DNA from: Bosea sp. 29B | GTDB lineage: Bacteria; Pseudomonadota; Alphaproteobacteria; Rhizobiales; Beijerinckiaceae | Direction of reading: 5' to 3' | Assembly: GCF_902506165.1 (NCBI RefSeq) | Contig: NZ_LR733817.1 | Location: forward strand, 6,261,262 to 6,325,261 | DNA length: 64,000 nt | Shown here: piece by piece, positions 8,276 through 18,606 of the stretch | How the letters are laid out: every line of letters starts with the position of its first letter | Numbering within the stretch: position 1 is the first letter of the stretch | The notes under the pieces: generated by a model | Told to the model about the DNA's origin: nothing | Seen by the model: only the letters and a program-made list of their open reading frames with translations | Database searches by the model: none | Translations under genes and position numbers: made by a program

Positions 8276-8322
8276 AGGACGGGCACCTTCGGATGGCGGC
8301 TGCCCGCAAACCTATCACGCCG

Positions 8323-9753
8323 CTAGCGTGCCGCGACCGCCTCGAACCCCGGCAGCGCCCTGACCAGCGCCCGGAAAGCATCGCCCCGCACCTCGAAATT
8401 CGGGAACTGGTCGTAGGACGCGCAGGCCGGCGAGAGCAGAACAGCGATCTCGCCGCTCCCCTGCTGCGCCAGCGCCGCCTTGGCCGCGGTGGTGACGGCG
8501 ACATCGAGCGTACCGCTGCGCTCGTAAGCGACGCGGCCGTCATCGTCGAAGGTCGCGGCGAAGAGATCGCTCGCCGCGCCGATCAGATAGGCGTGGGCGA
8601 TGTTGGGGAAATAGCGCCTGAGCGACTCGATCCCGCCTTCCTTGGCCTTGCCACCAAGGATCCAGAAGATCTCGCGGAAGGAGGTCAGCGCCTTCTCGGT
8701 CGAGTCGGCATTGGTCGCCTTGGAGTCGTTGATGAAGACGACACGGCCAATCCGGCCGAGTTCCTCCATCCGGTGCTTCAGCCCGGGATAGCTCCTGAAG
8801 CCGGCGGCGATCTCCTCGGCGGACAGCCCAAGCGCGGCGCAGGCGGCGAAGGCAGCCGCCGCATTCTGGGCGTTGTGGCTGCCGCGCAAGGAACCGATAC
8901 CGGCGAGATTGGCAACGACCCTCGGCTTGCCGTCTTTGACCTCGACGATCCGGGTGTCGAGCTGGCCGGCATTGGCGGTGACGCCGGCGAAGACGCCCTC
9001 GTCGAGCGGCTGCTCGCCGCTGATCTTCACCAGAGGCTTGCCGGAGGCGGCACGCCGGCGCGCCATCTGCTTTGACGGCTCGTCGTCGACGCCGATCACG
9101 GCGATATCGGAGGCGGCGACCAGCCGCTCCTTGATCGCGCCATAGGCCTCGAAGGTGCCATGCCGGTCGAGATGATCCGGCGTCAGGTTCATCTGGATGC
9201 CGACTGTCGGCTTGATGGAAGGCGCCAGATCGATCTGGAAGGTCGAGCACTCCACCACATGGATGCGATCCAGAGCCGGCGGCTCCAGAGCCAGCACGGC
9301 GGTGCCGATATTGCCGCCCATCTGCACGTCGCGGCCGGCGGCCTCGAGCACATGTGCGATCAGAGCCGTGGTGGTCGATTTGCCATTGGTGCCGGTGATG
9401 CAGATCACCGGCGCGGCGGGCGCGATCTTCGCCCGCTCCAGGAAGAACAGTTCGATATCGCCGATCACCGGGACATTCGCGGCCTTCGCCTTCTCGACCG
9501 TCCAGTGCGGCGCGGGATGGGTCAGCGGCACGCCGGGCGAGAGCACGAAGGCGGCAAAGCCCGACCAGTCGGCGCTGGCAAGATCGACGACGTCGAGCCC
9601 CTCGGCCGCCGCCTTGTCGCGGCTTGCCTGATTATCGTCCCAGCACGCGACCTTGGCCCCACCGGCGACGAGCGAGCGCGCAGTTACCAGGCCCGAGCCG
9701 CCAAGGCCGAACAAAGCGAGCGTCTTACCCGCAAAGACTGTGACCGGTGTCAT
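8323..9753 (-). CDS. murD: UDP-N-acetylmuramoylalanine--D-glutamate ligase MurD
   Basis: A cytoplasmic ligase that adds D-Glu to UDP-MurNAc-L-Ala. The 476-residue protein has the N-terminal Rossmann-like domain ([17 protein letters not shown]), the P-loop [21 protein letters not shown] near residue 120, the central-domain motif [24 protein letters not shown], and the C-terminal domain with [17 protein letters not shown]. The ATG at 9753 sits in a TGATG overlap with the mraY stop; a TTG one codon earlier is possible. A DinB/cupin/TetR block follows it instead of ftsW. Confidence 0.97.
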   Translation of the reverse strand: MTPVTVFAGKTLALFGLGGSGLVTARSLVAGGAKVACWDDNQASRDKAAAEGLDVVDLASADWSGFAAFVLSPGVPLTHPAPHWTVEKAKAANVPVIGDIELFFLERAKIAPAAPVICITGTNGKSTTTALIAHVLEAAGRDVQMGGNIGTAVLALEPPALDRIHVVECSTFQIDLAPSIKPTVGIQMNLTPDHLDRHGTFEAYGAIKERLVAASDIAVIGVDDEPSKQMARRRAASGKPLVKISGEQPLDEGVFAGVTANAGQLDTRIVEVKDGKPRVVANLAGIGSLRGSHNAQNAAAAFAACAALGLSAEEIAAGFRSYPGLKHRMEELGRIGRVVFINDSKATNADSTEKALTSFREIFWILGGKAKEGGIESLRRYFPNIAHAYLIGAASDLFAATFDDDGRVAYERSGTLDVAVTTAAKAALAQQGSGEIAVLLSPACASYDQFPNFEVRGDAFRALVRALPGFEAVAAR

Positions 9754-10835
9754 CAACGCAGCTTCAGCGTGGCGAGGCCGACCAGCGCCAGCACCACCGA
9801 GATGATCCAGAAGCGGATCACCACCTGCGGCTCGGTCCAGCCTAGCTTCTCGAAATGGTGGTGGATCGGCGCCATCAGGAAGACGCGCTTGCCGGTGCGC
9901 TTGAAGACCGCGACCTGGATGATTACCGAGAGCGCCTCGACCACGAACAAGCCGCCGACGATGGCCAGCACGATCTCGTGCTTGATCGCGACCGCGATGG
10001 TGCCGAGCATGCCCCCTAACCCGAGCGAGCCGGTGTCGCCCATGAAGATCTGCGCGGGCGGCGCATTGAACCAGAGGAAGCCGAGCCCCGCCCCCATCAT
10101 CGCGCCGCAGATCACGGCGAGCTCGCCGACGCCCGGCACATGGTGGATCTGCAGGTAGTTGGCGAAGATGGCATTACCCGCGAGATAGGCGATGAAGCCG
10201 AAGGTGCCGGCCGCGATCATCACCGGCACGATGGCGAGGCCGTCGAGCCCGTCGGTCAGGTTCACCGAGTTGCCGGCGCCGACCACGACGAAGGCGGTGA
10301 CGACCGGGAACAGGATGCCGAGCGGGATCATCAGCTCCTTGAGGAAAGGCGTGGCGAAGCCGCTCGCGATCGCTGGCGGGCTGACCTGCATGATCGCCGT
10401 GCAGGCGGCGAGCGCGATGACGATCTCGAGGCCGAGGCGCGCCTTGCTGGAGAAGCCCTTATGCGACTGCTTCGTCACCTTGAGGAAGTCGTCATAGAAG
10501 CCGATCGCGCCATAGGTCGCGGTGACGCCGAGCACGATCCAGACGTATGGGTTGCGTAGGTTGCCCCAGAGCAGCGTCGCGACGAACAGCCCGGTCAGGA
10601 TCATCAGGCCGCCCATGGTCGGCGTGCCGCGCTTGGCGAGATGCGATTCCGGCCCGTCGGTGCGGATCGGCTGGCCCTTGCCCTGCTTGATCCTGAGCCA
10701 GGAGATCGCCGCGGGCCCGAAGAAGAACACGAAGAGCAGCGCCGTCGCGGTCGCCCCGCCGGCGCGGAAGGTGATGTAGCGGAAGACGTTGAGGATCGGG
10801 AACGATCCCGCGAACTCGGCAAGCCAGACCAGCAT
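9753..10835 (-). CDS. mraY: Phospho-N-acetylmuramoyl-pentapeptide transferase MraY
   Basis: An inner-membrane enzyme that transfers phospho-MurNAc-pentapeptide to undecaprenyl phosphate to make lipid I. The 360-residue, ten-segment protein has [12 protein letters not shown], the catalytic Asp region [33 protein letters not shown] and the [23 protein letters not shown] signature. Start ATG 10835, 17 nt after murF ends. The stop overlaps murD by 1 nt. Confidence 0.98.
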   Translation of the reverse strand: MLVWLAEFAGSFPILNVFRYITFRAGGATATALLFVFFFGPAAISWLRIKQGKGQPIRTDGPESHLAKRGTPTMGGLMILTGLFVATLLWGNLRNPYVWIVLGVTATYGAIGFYDDFLKVTKQSHKGFSSKARLGLEIVIALAACTAIMQVSPPAIASGFATPFLKELMIPLGILFPVVTAFVVVGAGNSVNLTDGLDGLAIVPVMIAAGTFGFIAYLAGNAIFANYLQIHHVPGVGELAVICGAMMGAGLGFLWFNAPPAQIFMGDTGSLGLGGMLGTIAVAIKHEIVLAIVGGLFVVEALSVIIQVAVFKRTGKRVFLMAPIHHHFEKLGWTEPQVVIRFWIISVVLALVGLATLKLR

Positions 10836-10852
10836 CGAACCTTGTTCCTTAC

Positions 10853-12280
10853 TCAGTCGTCGGCCTGGACGACCGGGAAGCGAGCCGTCATCGCCTTGAC
10901 GATCGGCCCCATGCGCGTACCCAGCGAGCCCTTGACCGTGACGACGTCGCCGGCGCGGACCGCATCGAGCACATAGGGCTCAAGGCTGCTCGCCTGTGCG
11001 GCATAAGCGCCGCGGCGGTGCGAAGGCAAGGCGTCGTACAGGGTTCTCATCAGGGGACCGCAGGCGAAAACGAGGTCGATGCCGTTGCCGGTGACCGCGT
11101 CGGCGAGCCCCTTGTGCAGCTCCGGCGCGGTTTCGCCGAGCTCCAGCATGTCACCGAGCACGGCGATGCGTCGCCCCCGACCCGCAACCGGCATGCGGCC
11201 GAGATTCTCGATCGCCGCCCGCATCGAGGCCGGGTTGCCGTTATAGCTCTCGTCGATCAGCGTGAACGGGCCGGCCGGCGCATGCAGCACCTGCCGCGCG
11301 CCGCGGCCGGAGGGCGGAGTCAGGTCGGCCAGCGCCAGCGCGGCCAGAGCGAGATCGGCGCCGAGCGCCTCGGCCGCCGCCAGCACGGCGAGCGAATTCA
11401 GGACGATATGCTTGCCGGGGCTGCCGAGCTTGTAGGTCACCGCCCGCCCCATGACGCTGGCATTGGCAGTCGAGACGTCGGGTTTCAGCGCGCAGCCGAG
11501 CAGTCGCACATCGGCAGCCTCGCTCTCGCCGAACGAGATGACGCGCCCTGCTCCGGCGGCCAGCGCCAATTCGCGCAAGAGGCCGGTCTGCTGGATATCG
11601 GCATTGATGATCGCGGTGCCGCCCGCCTTCAACCCATTGAAGATCGCCGCCTTCTCGCGGGCGATCCCTTCCAGCGACTCGAAGGCGGCGAGGTGCACCG
11701 GCTGGATCGTGGTGATCACGGCGACATCGGGCTGGACCATCTTGGCCAGCGGCAGGATCTCGCCGGGCGCGTTCATGCCGATCTCGTAGACGCCGTAGCG
11801 CACGTCGCGCGGCGTCCGGGTCAGGGTCAGCGGCACGCCCCAGTGGTTGTTGTAGGAGGCGACCGGCGCATGCGTCTTGCCCTGGCGCGACAGCACGAGG
11901 CGCAGCGCCTCCTTGGTGCCGGTCTTGCCGACCGAACCGGTGACGGCGACGACCTTGGCGGAGAGCTCCGCCCGGCGCGCCATGCCGGCCTTTTCCATGC
12001 CCCGCAGTACGTCGGGAACGATGGCGAGCGGCACATCCGCCGGGAAGGCGCCGGCATGCGCCTCGTCGACCACGGCGAGCGCCGCGCCCTTGTCGAGCGC
12101 TGCCGCGACGAAATCATGCCCGTTGCGGGCCTCGCCGGTGATCGCGAAGAAGGCGTCGCCCGGCTCGAGTGTGCGGGTGTCGATCGAGGCGCCGGTCACG
12201 GCCGCCGGCACAGGCCCTTGCGAACGGGCGCCCATCGCCTCGATCAGGCGCGCGCCGGTCCACAGCGGTTCGGTGGTCAT
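10853..12280 (-). CDS. murF: UDP-MurNAc-tripeptide--D-Ala-D-Ala ligase MurF
   Basis: A cytoplasmic ligase that adds the D-Ala-D-Ala dipeptide. The 475-residue protein has the N-terminal substrate domain ([29 protein letters not shown]), the P-loop [20 protein letters not shown] near residue 112, [13 protein letters not shown], the NADIQQ region and the C-terminal [18 protein letters not shown]. The ATG at 12280 overlaps the murE stop (ATGA, 4 nt). Confidence 0.97.
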   Translation of the reverse strand: MTTEPLWTGARLIEAMGARSQGPVPAAVTGASIDTRTLEPGDAFFAITGEARNGHDFVAAALDKGAALAVVDEAHAGAFPADVPLAIVPDVLRGMEKAGMARRAELSAKVVAVTGSVGKTGTKEALRLVLSRQGKTHAPVASYNNHWGVPLTLTRTPRDVRYGVYEIGMNAPGEILPLAKMVQPDVAVITTIQPVHLAAFESLEGIAREKAAIFNGLKAGGTAIINADIQQTGLLRELALAAGAGRVISFGESEAADVRLLGCALKPDVSTANASVMGRAVTYKLGSPGKHIVLNSLAVLAAAEALGADLALAALALADLTPPSGRGARQVLHAPAGPFTLIDESYNGNPASMRAAIENLGRMPVAGRGRRIAVLGDMLELGETAPELHKGLADAVTGNGIDLVFACGPLMRTLYDALPSHRRGAYAAQASSLEPYVLDAVRAGDVVTVKGSLGTRMGPIVKAMTARFPVVQADD

Positions 12281-13749
12281 CCCAGTCTTCCCCCAGCCAA
12301 GGCCGCGATCGCCTCGCGGACCACCTCATGGTCCGAGAATGGCAGCGTCCGATCGCCGATGATCTGGCCGCTTTCATGGCCTTTTCCGGCGACAACAAGG
12401 ACATCCCCAGGCTGCAGCATGGTGACACCGGCCTTGATCGCCTCGGCCCGGTCGCCGATTTCCCGCAGGCGCTCCGGCGCCGCCGCCAGCACCTCGGCGC
12501 GGATCGCGGCGGGATCCTCGCTGCGCGGATTATCGTCGGTGACGATCGCGATATTAGCACCATCAGCGGCGATGCCGCCCATCAGCGGGCGCTTGCCGCG
12601 ATCGCGGTCGCCGCCGCAACCGAAAACGCAGATCAGCCGGCCGCTGGCATAGGGCCGCAAGGTCTTGAGCACGGCAGCGAGCGCATCGGGCTTGTGGGCA
12701 TAGTCGACCACGACGAGCCCGCCATTGTGTTCAGCCACGCGATCGAGCCGGCCGGGAACGCCCTTGAGGCCGGCAATAGCCTGAACGCTGGCTACCGGGT
12801 CCTCGCCGGTCGCGATCGCCAGCCCGGCGGCGACCAACGCGTTGCCGGCCATGTAGTCGCCCACCATTGGCAGCACGACCGACACCCTCATTTCATCGAC
12901 CTCGACCGTCAGGCGCTGCGAGAAGCCCTCGCGGGCCACGTCGAGCAGCTTCAGGCGATCGCCGCCCCGGCCGATGCCGATCACGGGATGCCCGCCCGCC
13001 TTCGCCGCCGCTTCGGCCTTGTCGGCATAGGGCTCGTCGCGATTGATCACCACCGGCGCACCGGCCGGCAGCAGCTCCCAGAGCCGCAGCTTGGCCGCAA
13101 GATAGTCCTCGACGCTCGGATGGTAGTCGAGGTGGTCGCGGCCGAGATTGAGGAAGGCTCCGGCGGCGAGCCTGACGCCGTCGAGGCGATGCTGGTCGAG
13201 CCCGTGCGAGGAGGCTTCCATCGCCAGATGTGTGACGCCGTCGCCCGCCAGCTGGTCGAGCGAAGCGTGCAGCGAGAGCGGGTCCGGCGTGGTCAGCGAG
13301 CCATAATCGGCCCCGGCCTCGGTGACGATGCCGATCGTGCCGACACTCGCCGCCTTGCGGCCGAGCGCCTTGAAGATCTGGCGGGTGAACTCGGCGACTG
13401 AGGATTTGCCGCTGGTGCCGGTGACGGCGACGACCGTGCCGGGCTGGCGCGGATGCACCTTGGCGGCAGCCAGCGAGAGGGCGAGGCGCGGATCCTCAAC
13501 CTGTGCATAGAGGACATCGCCGGGCAGGTCGGCCGGACGCGGCCCGCTAGCGACAACCGCGGCCGCTCCGCGCTGGACAGCGTCGGTGATGAAGCGGGCG
13601 CCGTCGGCTTTGGCGCCGGCAAGCGCGACGAAGGCATCGCCGGGTACGACCTTGCGGCTGTCGAAGGCGACGCCGCTGACGCGGCGCTCGTCCGTTTCGA
13701 CGAAGGCCCCGGGGAAGAGCTGGTCGAGGCTGAAGCCGGTGTCAGTCAC
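12277..13749 (-). CDS. murE: UDP-MurNAc-L-Ala-D-Glu--meso-diaminopimelate ligase MurE
   Basis: A cytoplasmic ligase that adds the third stem-peptide residue. The 490-residue protein has the N-terminal domain with DSRKVVPGDAFVALAG, a P-loop VAVTGTSGKSSVAEFTRQIF (a slight variant of the common GTNGKTS form), MEASSHGLDQHRLDGV, and DHLDYHPSVEDYLAAKLRLWE. The C-terminal motif DDNPRSEDPAAI is the DNPR signature that goes with meso-diaminopimelate rather than lysine specificity. The GTG start at 13749 follows a 136-nt gap after ftsI, the largest gap within the mraZ-murD part. Confidence 0.97.
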   Translation of the reverse strand: MTDTGFSLDQLFPGAFVETDERRVSGVAFDSRKVVPGDAFVALAGAKADGARFITDAVQRGAAAVVASGPRPADLPGDVLYAQVEDPRLALSLAAAKVHPRQPGTVVAVTGTSGKSSVAEFTRQIFKALGRKAASVGTIGIVTEAGADYGSLTTPDPLSLHASLDQLAGDGVTHLAMEASSHGLDQHRLDGVRLAAGAFLNLGRDHLDYHPSVEDYLAAKLRLWELLPAGAPVVINRDEPYADKAEAAAKAGGHPVIGIGRGGDRLKLLDVAREGFSQRLTVEVDEMRVSVVLPMVGDYMAGNALVAAGLAIATGEDPVASVQAIAGLKGVPGRLDRVAEHNGGLVVVDYAHKPDALAAVLKTLRPYASGRLICVFGCGGDRDRGKRPLMGGIAADGANIAIVTDDNPRSEDPAAIRAEVLAAAPERLREIGDRAEAIKAGVTMLQPGDVLVVAGKGHESGQIIGDRTLPFSDHEVVREAIAALAGGRLG

Positions 13750-13885
13750 AAGCGCATATCCTTGCCGGGCGCGGAACCCCGCGCGTCATTCTCGGGCGAA
13801 GCGGAACGTAGACCCGAGAAGCTCATGCAGGATCAAGCTCCCTTCCGTCCAGAGAGCCCGGGCCAGGCCCGAGCACAGCTCTCGC

Positions 13886-15682
13886 TTACCTGGCCCCCCA
13901 GGCGCCGAGCTTGGCCATCAGCGGGAACGGCGACAGCGGCGGCTCGAAGCGCGGCGCCATGCCGAGGATCGGCGCTGCCCGCTCGATCAGCTTGCCGGTG
14001 GTCTTGCCCGCGTTCCAGGCCGCGGTCGAGTAGCCGCCGCTCTCGGCATAGCCCTTCGGCTCGTCATAGATGGCGAGGAAGACATAACGCGGCTTGTCCG
14101 AGGGCGTGATCGCCGTGAAGGTGGTGAAGTTCTTGTTCTTGGCGTAGCGGCCGTTGATGACCTTCTCGGCCGTGCCGGTCTTGCCGCCGACGAAGTAGCC
14201 AGGAATGTCGGCGAATCGGGCCGAGCCCTTCTCGCCGTTGATACGCATGATGAAGCGCATCGCCTCGGAGGTCTCCGGCTTGATCACCCGGATCGCGTCC
14301 TTCTTGGCCTCCTCCTCGGAGCGCTTCAGGAAGGTCGGCCTGATCAGGTAGCCGCCGTTGACCAGCGCCCCGACCGCCGCCAGCGCCTGGATCGGCGCAA
14401 CCGCGAGGCCGTGGCCGAAGGCGATCGTCGCCGTATTGATCTCGCCCCAGCGCTGCGGGACGATCGGCGAGGCGCTTTCCGGCAGCTCGGTCGTCATGCG
14501 GTCGAGCTGCATCATCTTCCTGAGGAAGGCCTTGTGGCCCTCGACGCCGACCGAGAGCGCCATCTTGATCGAGCCCATGTTCGACGAGTGCAGGAACACT
14601 TCCGGCACGGTCAGGGTGCGGCCGGTGCCGTGGTATTCCTTGATGACCTGCCGGCCGAAACGCATCATGCCGCCGGCGGTCGAATAGCTCGAATTGATGT
14701 TGGCCTTGCCGGAATCGAGCGCCATCGCGATGGTCAGCGCCTTGAAGGTCGAGCCCATCTCGTAGACGCCGACATTCATCCGGTTGATCCGGTCCTTCTC
14801 CAGCGCGTCGACCGGGTTGCCGGGATCGAAATCGGGCAGCGAGACCAGCGCGATCATCTCGCCGGTGTTGACGTCCATGACGGCACCGGCCGCCGCGATC
14901 GCCCGGTACTTCTCGATGCCCTTGACCAATTCGTCGCGCAGCAGGTGCTGGACGCGCATGTCGATCGAGAGCTGCACCGGCTTGAGGTCGGAGGCCTGGA
15001 CCGCGAAGCCCGCGCCGTTCAGGTCCTGGAGGCCTTGCGAGTCGATATACTTCTCGATGCCGGCGATGCCGATATTGTCGACATTGGCGAAGCCGAGCAC
15101 ATGCGCGGCGACATTGCCGTTCGGATAGACGCGCTTGTTCTCGGGCACGAAACCGACGCCGGGGATGCCGAGCCGGTGCACCTCGGCCTGCTGGCGCGGC
15201 GTGATCTCGCGCTTGACCCAGACGAAGCCCTTCTTGGTGCCGAGCTTGTCGCGCAGCTCCTTCGCGTTGAGATCTGGAAGGACCGCGGTCAGGAGCTCGG
15301 TCGCCTCATCCTTGTCGAGGATGTTGCGCGGCTCGGCGAAGACCGAGACGGTGCGGATGTCAGTGGCGAGCTGGATGCCGTTGCGGTCGAGGATGTCGGG
15401 CCGCGCCGCCGAGATCGCATTCGAGGTCGCCCGGCGCAGGCCGACCTGGTCGCTCGGGAAGGCGCCGAGCATGACGAGCCGGCCAACGATCGCGAGGAAC
15501 AGGCCGCTGAAGCCGAGGATGACGAGGCCGACGCGCGGCTCGCTCTTCTCGCCGCTCATCCGGAAGATGTCGCGCAGCCACTCCGTGCGGAAGCGCCATT
15601 TGCGCTTCACGGCTTCGGGCTTGGCGACTGCTGCGGCGGCGATCTCGGGCGCTGCGCCCTGCTGGTCGAGCTCCTGGCTCAT
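13886..15682 (-). CDS. ftsI: Septal transpeptidase FtsI (penicillin-binding protein 3)
   Basis: A bitopic inner-membrane class B penicillin-binding protein that crosslinks septal peptidoglycan with FtsW. Of 598 residues, about 1-45 are cytoplasmic and one membrane helix lies at about 50-73. The PBP dimerisation (pedestal) domain spans about 80-230. The transpeptidase domain has all three catalytic motifs: STFK at 311-314 (Ser311 nucleophile), SSN at 366-368 and KTG at 501-503. The ATG at 15682 overlaps the ftsL stop by 4 nt. The open frame continues upstream antisense to nothing meaningful, so the start is secure. Confidence 0.97.
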   Translation of the reverse strand: MSQELDQQGAAPEIAAAAVAKPEAVKRKWRFRTEWLRDIFRMSGEKSEPRVGLVILGFSGLFLAIVGRLVMLGAFPSDQVGLRRATSNAISAARPDILDRNGIQLATDIRTVSVFAEPRNILDKDEATELLTAVLPDLNAKELRDKLGTKKGFVWVKREITPRQQAEVHRLGIPGVGFVPENKRVYPNGNVAAHVLGFANVDNIGIAGIEKYIDSQGLQDLNGAGFAVQASDLKPVQLSIDMRVQHLLRDELVKGIEKYRAIAAAGAVMDVNTGEMIALVSLPDFDPGNPVDALEKDRINRMNVGVYEMGSTFKALTIAMALDSGKANINSSYSTAGGMMRFGRQVIKEYHGTGRTLTVPEVFLHSSNMGSIKMALSVGVEGHKAFLRKMMQLDRMTTELPESASPIVPQRWGEINTATIAFGHGLAVAPIQALAAVGALVNGGYLIRPTFLKRSEEEAKKDAIRVIKPETSEAMRFIMRINGEKGSARFADIPGYFVGGKTGTAEKVINGRYAKNKNFTTFTAITPSDKPRYVFLAIYDEPKGYAESGGYSTAAWNAGKTTGKLIERAAPILGMAPRFEPPLSPFPLMAKLGAWGAR

Positions 15683-16068
15683 GGACGGGCTCCCGGCGTC
15701 GTCGCGGTATTGCTCTTGCGGTCCCTGGGGGTCTCGGTCGGCAGTCCGAGGCCGAGGTCCTCGAGCTTGCGGCCGATCGAATCGACCTTCGGCCCGCGAT
15801 TGGGGATGTCGGACAGCCGCACGATCTGGGTGATCTGCAGCGTCTGCAGGTCGAGATGCTTGTCGGCCAGGGCCTGCAGCCGCTCCGGACGGTTGAGGAA
15901 CTGCCACTCGGCCTTCAGCACCGCGATCGCCTCGCGCTCGCGCTGGGCCTTGGCCTTCAGCTTCTGCAGCTGCTCGGCCTGCAGCGTCGTCTCGTATTTG
16001 ATCGAGTAGGCATAGAGCGCCGAGGAGACCAGCGCACCGATGGCGATGATGTGCAAGAGCTTGATCAC
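15679..16068 (-). CDS. ftsL: Cell division protein FtsL
   Basis: A 129-residue bitopic inner-membrane protein. One membrane segment lies at the N-terminus (LLHIIAIGALVSSALYAYSIKY), followed by a heptad-rich coiled-coil stretch (TTLQAEQLQKLKAKAQREREAIAVLKAEWQFL) and a periplasmic part with RPERLQALADKHLDLQTL, which is the FtsL-type pattern. FtsL scaffolds the FtsQLB complex that activates FtsWI. The start is GTG 16068, 2 nt after the rsmH stop, and the end overlaps ftsI. Sequence conservation in this family is low, so the call leans on position and topology as well. Confidence 0.93.
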   Translation of the reverse strand: MIKLLHIIAIGALVSSALYAYSIKYETTLQAEQLQKLKAKAQREREAIAVLKAEWQFLNRPERLQALADKHLDLQTLQITQIVRLSDIPNRGPKVDSIGRKLEDLGLGLPTETPRDRKSNTATTPGARP

Positions 16069-16070
16069 GC

Positions 16071-17075
16071 TCAGCTCCTCCGGCGAGTTTGCGGCGCAGG
16101 GACGACGGCGAGGCCGACGAGATCGGGATCGGGCGCGCGCGGCGGAATGCCGGTACGCTCCGCGGCGCGCAGCTTGGCCGAGCGAGCCCGCGGATTGGCC
16201 CTGCTCTCGGCCTCGGACGGCGCCACCGGCCCCTTGGTGACGAGGCTGAACGTCGCCTGCGGCTGGGCCACGGCCGGGGCATGGCGCGAGCCGGTCGGCG
16301 CCTTGCCCGAACGCTCGGCGAAGAACTGCTTGACGATGCGGTCTTCGAGCGAATGGAAGGTGACGACGGACAGCCGCCCACCCGGCGCGAGCACGGCCTC
16401 GGCGCCGTGCAGCGCCCGGACCAGCTCGCAGAGCTCGTCGTTCACCGCGATACGCAACGCCTGGAAGGTCCGCGTCGCCGGATGGGCTCCTCCCGGCTCG
16501 CCGCGGACGATGCCGGCAACGAGATCGGCGAGCTGCTTGGTCGTCGTGATCGGCGCCTTGCGCCTGGCCTCGACGATGGCGCGCGCCACGGCGCGCGAAC
16601 GCCGTTCTTCGCCATAATGATAGATGATGTTGGCGAGCACGCCCTCATCGGCCTCGTTGACGAGTTCGGCGGCGCTCTGGCCGCTCGCCGCCATGCGCAT
16701 GTCGAGTGGCCCGTCGAAACGGAAGGAAAAGCCGCGCTCGGCCTGATCCAGCTGCATGGAGGAGACGCCGATATCGAGCACGACGCCGTCGAGCGGCGCC
16801 ATATTGAAGCGCTCGGCCTCTTCCGCCAGCGCGCCGAAGCGCGCTTCGGCCAAGGTCAGCCGCCCGCTCATTGCAGCGACGAGGCCAGCGCCGCCGGCGA
16901 TCGCGCTCGGGTCGCGGTCGAGCGCCAGCAGCATCGCCTTGGGCTCGCGTTCCAGCAGCGCGCGCGAATAGCCGCCGGCCCCGAAGGTGCCGTCGAGATA
17001 GCGGCCTCCGGGTTTCAGGGCGAGCGCATCGAGCGCTTCTTCCATCAGTACGGGGATATGCGGCTCGCTGGTCAT
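16071..17075 (-). CDS. rsmH: 16S rRNA (cytosine1402-N4)-methyltransferase RsmH (MraW)
   Basis: A cytoplasmic SAM-dependent enzyme that N4-methylates C1402 of 16S rRNA; its gene is a conserved member of the dcw cluster. The 334-residue protein begins [13 protein letters not shown], then the SAM site [37 protein letters not shown], and the C-terminal [18 protein letters not shown] and [16 protein letters not shown], all classical RsmH motifs. The ATG at 17075 overlaps the mraZ stop (ATGA). Confidence 0.97.
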   Translation of the reverse strand: MTSEPHIPVLMEEALDALALKPGGRYLDGTFGAGGYSRALLEREPKAMLLALDRDPSAIAGGAGLVAAMSGRLTLAEARFGALAEEAERFNMAPLDGVVLDIGVSSMQLDQAERGFSFRFDGPLDMRMAASGQSAAELVNEADEGVLANIIYHYGEERRSRAVARAIVEARRKAPITTTKQLADLVAGIVRGEPGGAHPATRTFQALRIAVNDELCELVRALHGAEAVLAPGGRLSVVTFHSLEDRIVKQFFAERSGKAPTGSRHAPAVAQPQATFSLVTKGPVAPSEAESRANPRARSAKLRAAERTGIPPRAPDPDLVGLAVVPAPQTRRRS

Positions 17076-17527
17076 GCCGGCCTCGCGCCCAATGTCCGCC
17101 GGACGTCGCGCAGCTTCGCCCTGGCCTCCTCGAGATGCGCCTTGAAGCGCTCCGGCTCCCAGATCTGGAACTTGTGTCCCTGGCCGACGAAAGTGACGGT
17201 ATCGCCGATGCCGGCATGCGCCTTCAGCGTCTCGCTCAGCATGATCCGCCCTTCCGGATCGACCTTCAACACCTCCGAGGTGCCATTCAGCGCCGTCGAG
17301 AGCGACTCCCATTCCTCGGAGAAGGGCGAGAAGCGCGACAGGATCTCGTCGATCGTCGCGCGGAGTGCATGGCCGCCGCAATCGAGACTGAACTGATCGA
17401 GCGCCGGATAGACGTAAAGCCCCTCGTAGCCGTCCTTCGCCAGCACGGCCCGGAACGGAGCCGGGATCGAGACCCGCCCCTTGGCATCGAGCTTGTTGGT
17501 GAAATGGGAGACGAAGCGGTCCGTCAA
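17072..17527 (-). CDS. mraZ: Transcriptional regulator MraZ
   Basis: First gene of the dcw cluster. MraZ proteins are ring-forming AbrB-fold (SpoVT-AbrB) DNA-binding proteins that repress the cluster. The 151-residue protein has two AbrB-like halves with [19 protein letters not shown] in the first and [40 protein letters not shown] in the second. The TTG at 17527 is chosen: AGGAGG lies 5 nt upstream and the protein then begins [18 protein letters not shown] at the usual family position. An ATG 57 nt upstream would add residues that include the ribosome-binding site. TGGGN repeats 170 nt upstream are a probable autoregulatory site. Confidence 0.95.
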   Translation of the reverse strand: MTDRFVSHFTNKLDAKGRVSIPAPFRAVLAKDGYEGLYVYPALDQFSLDCGGHALRATIDEILSRFSPFSEEWESLSTALNGTSEVLKVDPEGRIMLSETLKAHAGIGDTVTFVGQGHKFQIWEPERFKAHLEEARAKLRDVRRTLGARPA

Positions 17528-17911
17528 CGCCGCCTCCTGGTCGGACTTCCAACCGCGCCGCGATGGCGCGAAGCGAGCCGGCACGCGCCGGCAATCGATA
17601 CTCCCGCCGAGCCCGACATGGCGGCGCCGTCAGCCAGAATCCGCGCGGCACACGGGCTCCGACCTGATGCTTGCCTGTCGGTCTCGACGGGATGATTTGG
17701 GATAGCATGGGACAATATGGGCGTCAACGGATCCAGCGCTGTGGACACGGGTCTACCCGAGCCTGCGGACATCACAGCCCGTTAAGGTTAACTATCCGTA
17801 AAGACGAGGATTTTTGGCACACGAACGCCAGCTCACGGCAGCGCCTCGGCCAGCTGCCGGAACATGCTACGCAGAAATATTTTTGGAGCTACCGCCCTGC
17901 CCCGCCGGGCC
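17528..17911. other. Intergenic region between mraZ and the OhrR-like regulator
   Basis: About 384 nt without a convincing gene. It holds the mraZ ribosome-binding site (AGGAGG just upstream of 17527), the dcw promoter and MraZ repeats at 17698-17727, and a short AT-rich patch with GTTAAGGTTAAC at about 17781-17792. The remainder is the 3' flank of the MarR-type gene, with no clear terminator. Confidence 0.6.
17698..17727 (-). promoter_or_regulatory. dcw promoter overlapped by three MraZ-type TGGGN repeats
   Basis: On the plus strand three TGGGN units start at 17698, 17708 and 17718 (TGGGA, TGGGA, TGGGC), each separated by 5 nt, which matches the published MraZ operator pattern TGGGN-N5 repeated three times. 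On the minus strand a promoter-like TTGACG (17722-17727) is followed after 17 nt by TATCCC (17699-17704), so the repeats cover the promoter that would drive mraZ. The repeat orientation relative to mraZ is reversed here; I am not certain which orientation other species use. Confidence 0.7.
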
Positions 17912-18376
17912 TTAGCCCTCGTCCATGGCCCGGCGCAGGAGTGCCTCGCGCAGAGCCTGGACATCACCGAGCAGACGAGCCGGTGGGACACCGCTGTCCT
18001 CGACCGCGCACGGCACCGGATTGGGCATGCTGCCTGCCTTCTCGCGCAAGGCGCGGCCTGCCTCGGTCAACTCGACCAGCACCTGGCGCTCATCCGCGCG
18101 GCCGCGCTTGCGCAGGATCAGGCCATTGCCTTCAAGGCGCTTCAGCAGCGGCGTCAGCGTGCCGGAATCGAGCATCAACCTGTCGCCGATCGCCTTCACG
18201 CTCTGGCCGTCCTGCTCCCACAGCACCAGCATGACCAGATATTGCGGATAGGTCAGCCCGAGCCCGGCCAGGAACGGCCGATAGGCCCGGTTGAAGGCAT
18301 GGGCGGCCGAATAGACTGCAAAGCAGATCTGCTCGTCGAGCCCGCGTACCAATGGAGCCTTCGCATTTTTCGTCAT
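17912..18376 (-). CDS. ohrR: OhrR-type MarR-family peroxide-sensing repressor
   Basis: A 154-residue MarR protein. Near the N-terminus it has LDEQICFAVYSAAHAFNRAYRPFLAGLGLTYPQYLVMLVLWE, the OhrR signature with the reactive peroxide-sensing cysteine (Cys18 from the chosen start). The winged helix follows, with LDSGTLTPLLKRLEGNGLI and RADERQVLVELTEAG. OhrR proteins repress ohr until organic hydroperoxides oxidise the cysteine. The ATG at 18376 is preferred over one 24 nt upstream. The divergent ohr gene and the palindrome between them fit this assignment closely. Confidence 0.93.
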   Translation of the reverse strand: MTKNAKAPLVRGLDEQICFAVYSAAHAFNRAYRPFLAGLGLTYPQYLVMLVLWEQDGQSVKAIGDRLMLDSGTLTPLLKRLEGNGLILRKRGRADERQVLVELTEAGRALREKAGSMPNPVPCAVEDSGVPPARLLGDVQALREALLRRAMDEG

Positions 18377-18529
18377 GGCCCTGCCGTCAGTTGAGCGCAT
18401 CCTGACTCGTCAGGAAGGGGAAGCGATCCGATCGGATTGGAACAACTCGCCGATGGGATAGTCTTCCCTCCAACGAACCCAAGATACTCTTTCATCGCAT
18501 CACGTGCCGCCCTGTTCACGGACATGTGA

Positions 18530-18556
18530 ATTGCAGACAATTCAATTGTGCACAAT
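18530..18556. promoter_or_regulatory. OhrR operator palindrome
   Basis: The core ACAATT-C-AATTGT (18537-18549) is a perfect palindrome. Symmetric outer ATTG (18530-18533) and CAAT (18553-18556) boxes share the same centre, giving 10 of 13 pairs. OhrR boxes in other bacteria are built from ACAATT/AATTGT units. It lies between ohrR and ohr. Confidence 0.85.
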
Positions 18557-18606
18557 CTAAATCACATCGACCGCGGCGGATGGACCGCCCAGCAAGGAGA
18601 GCAGCG

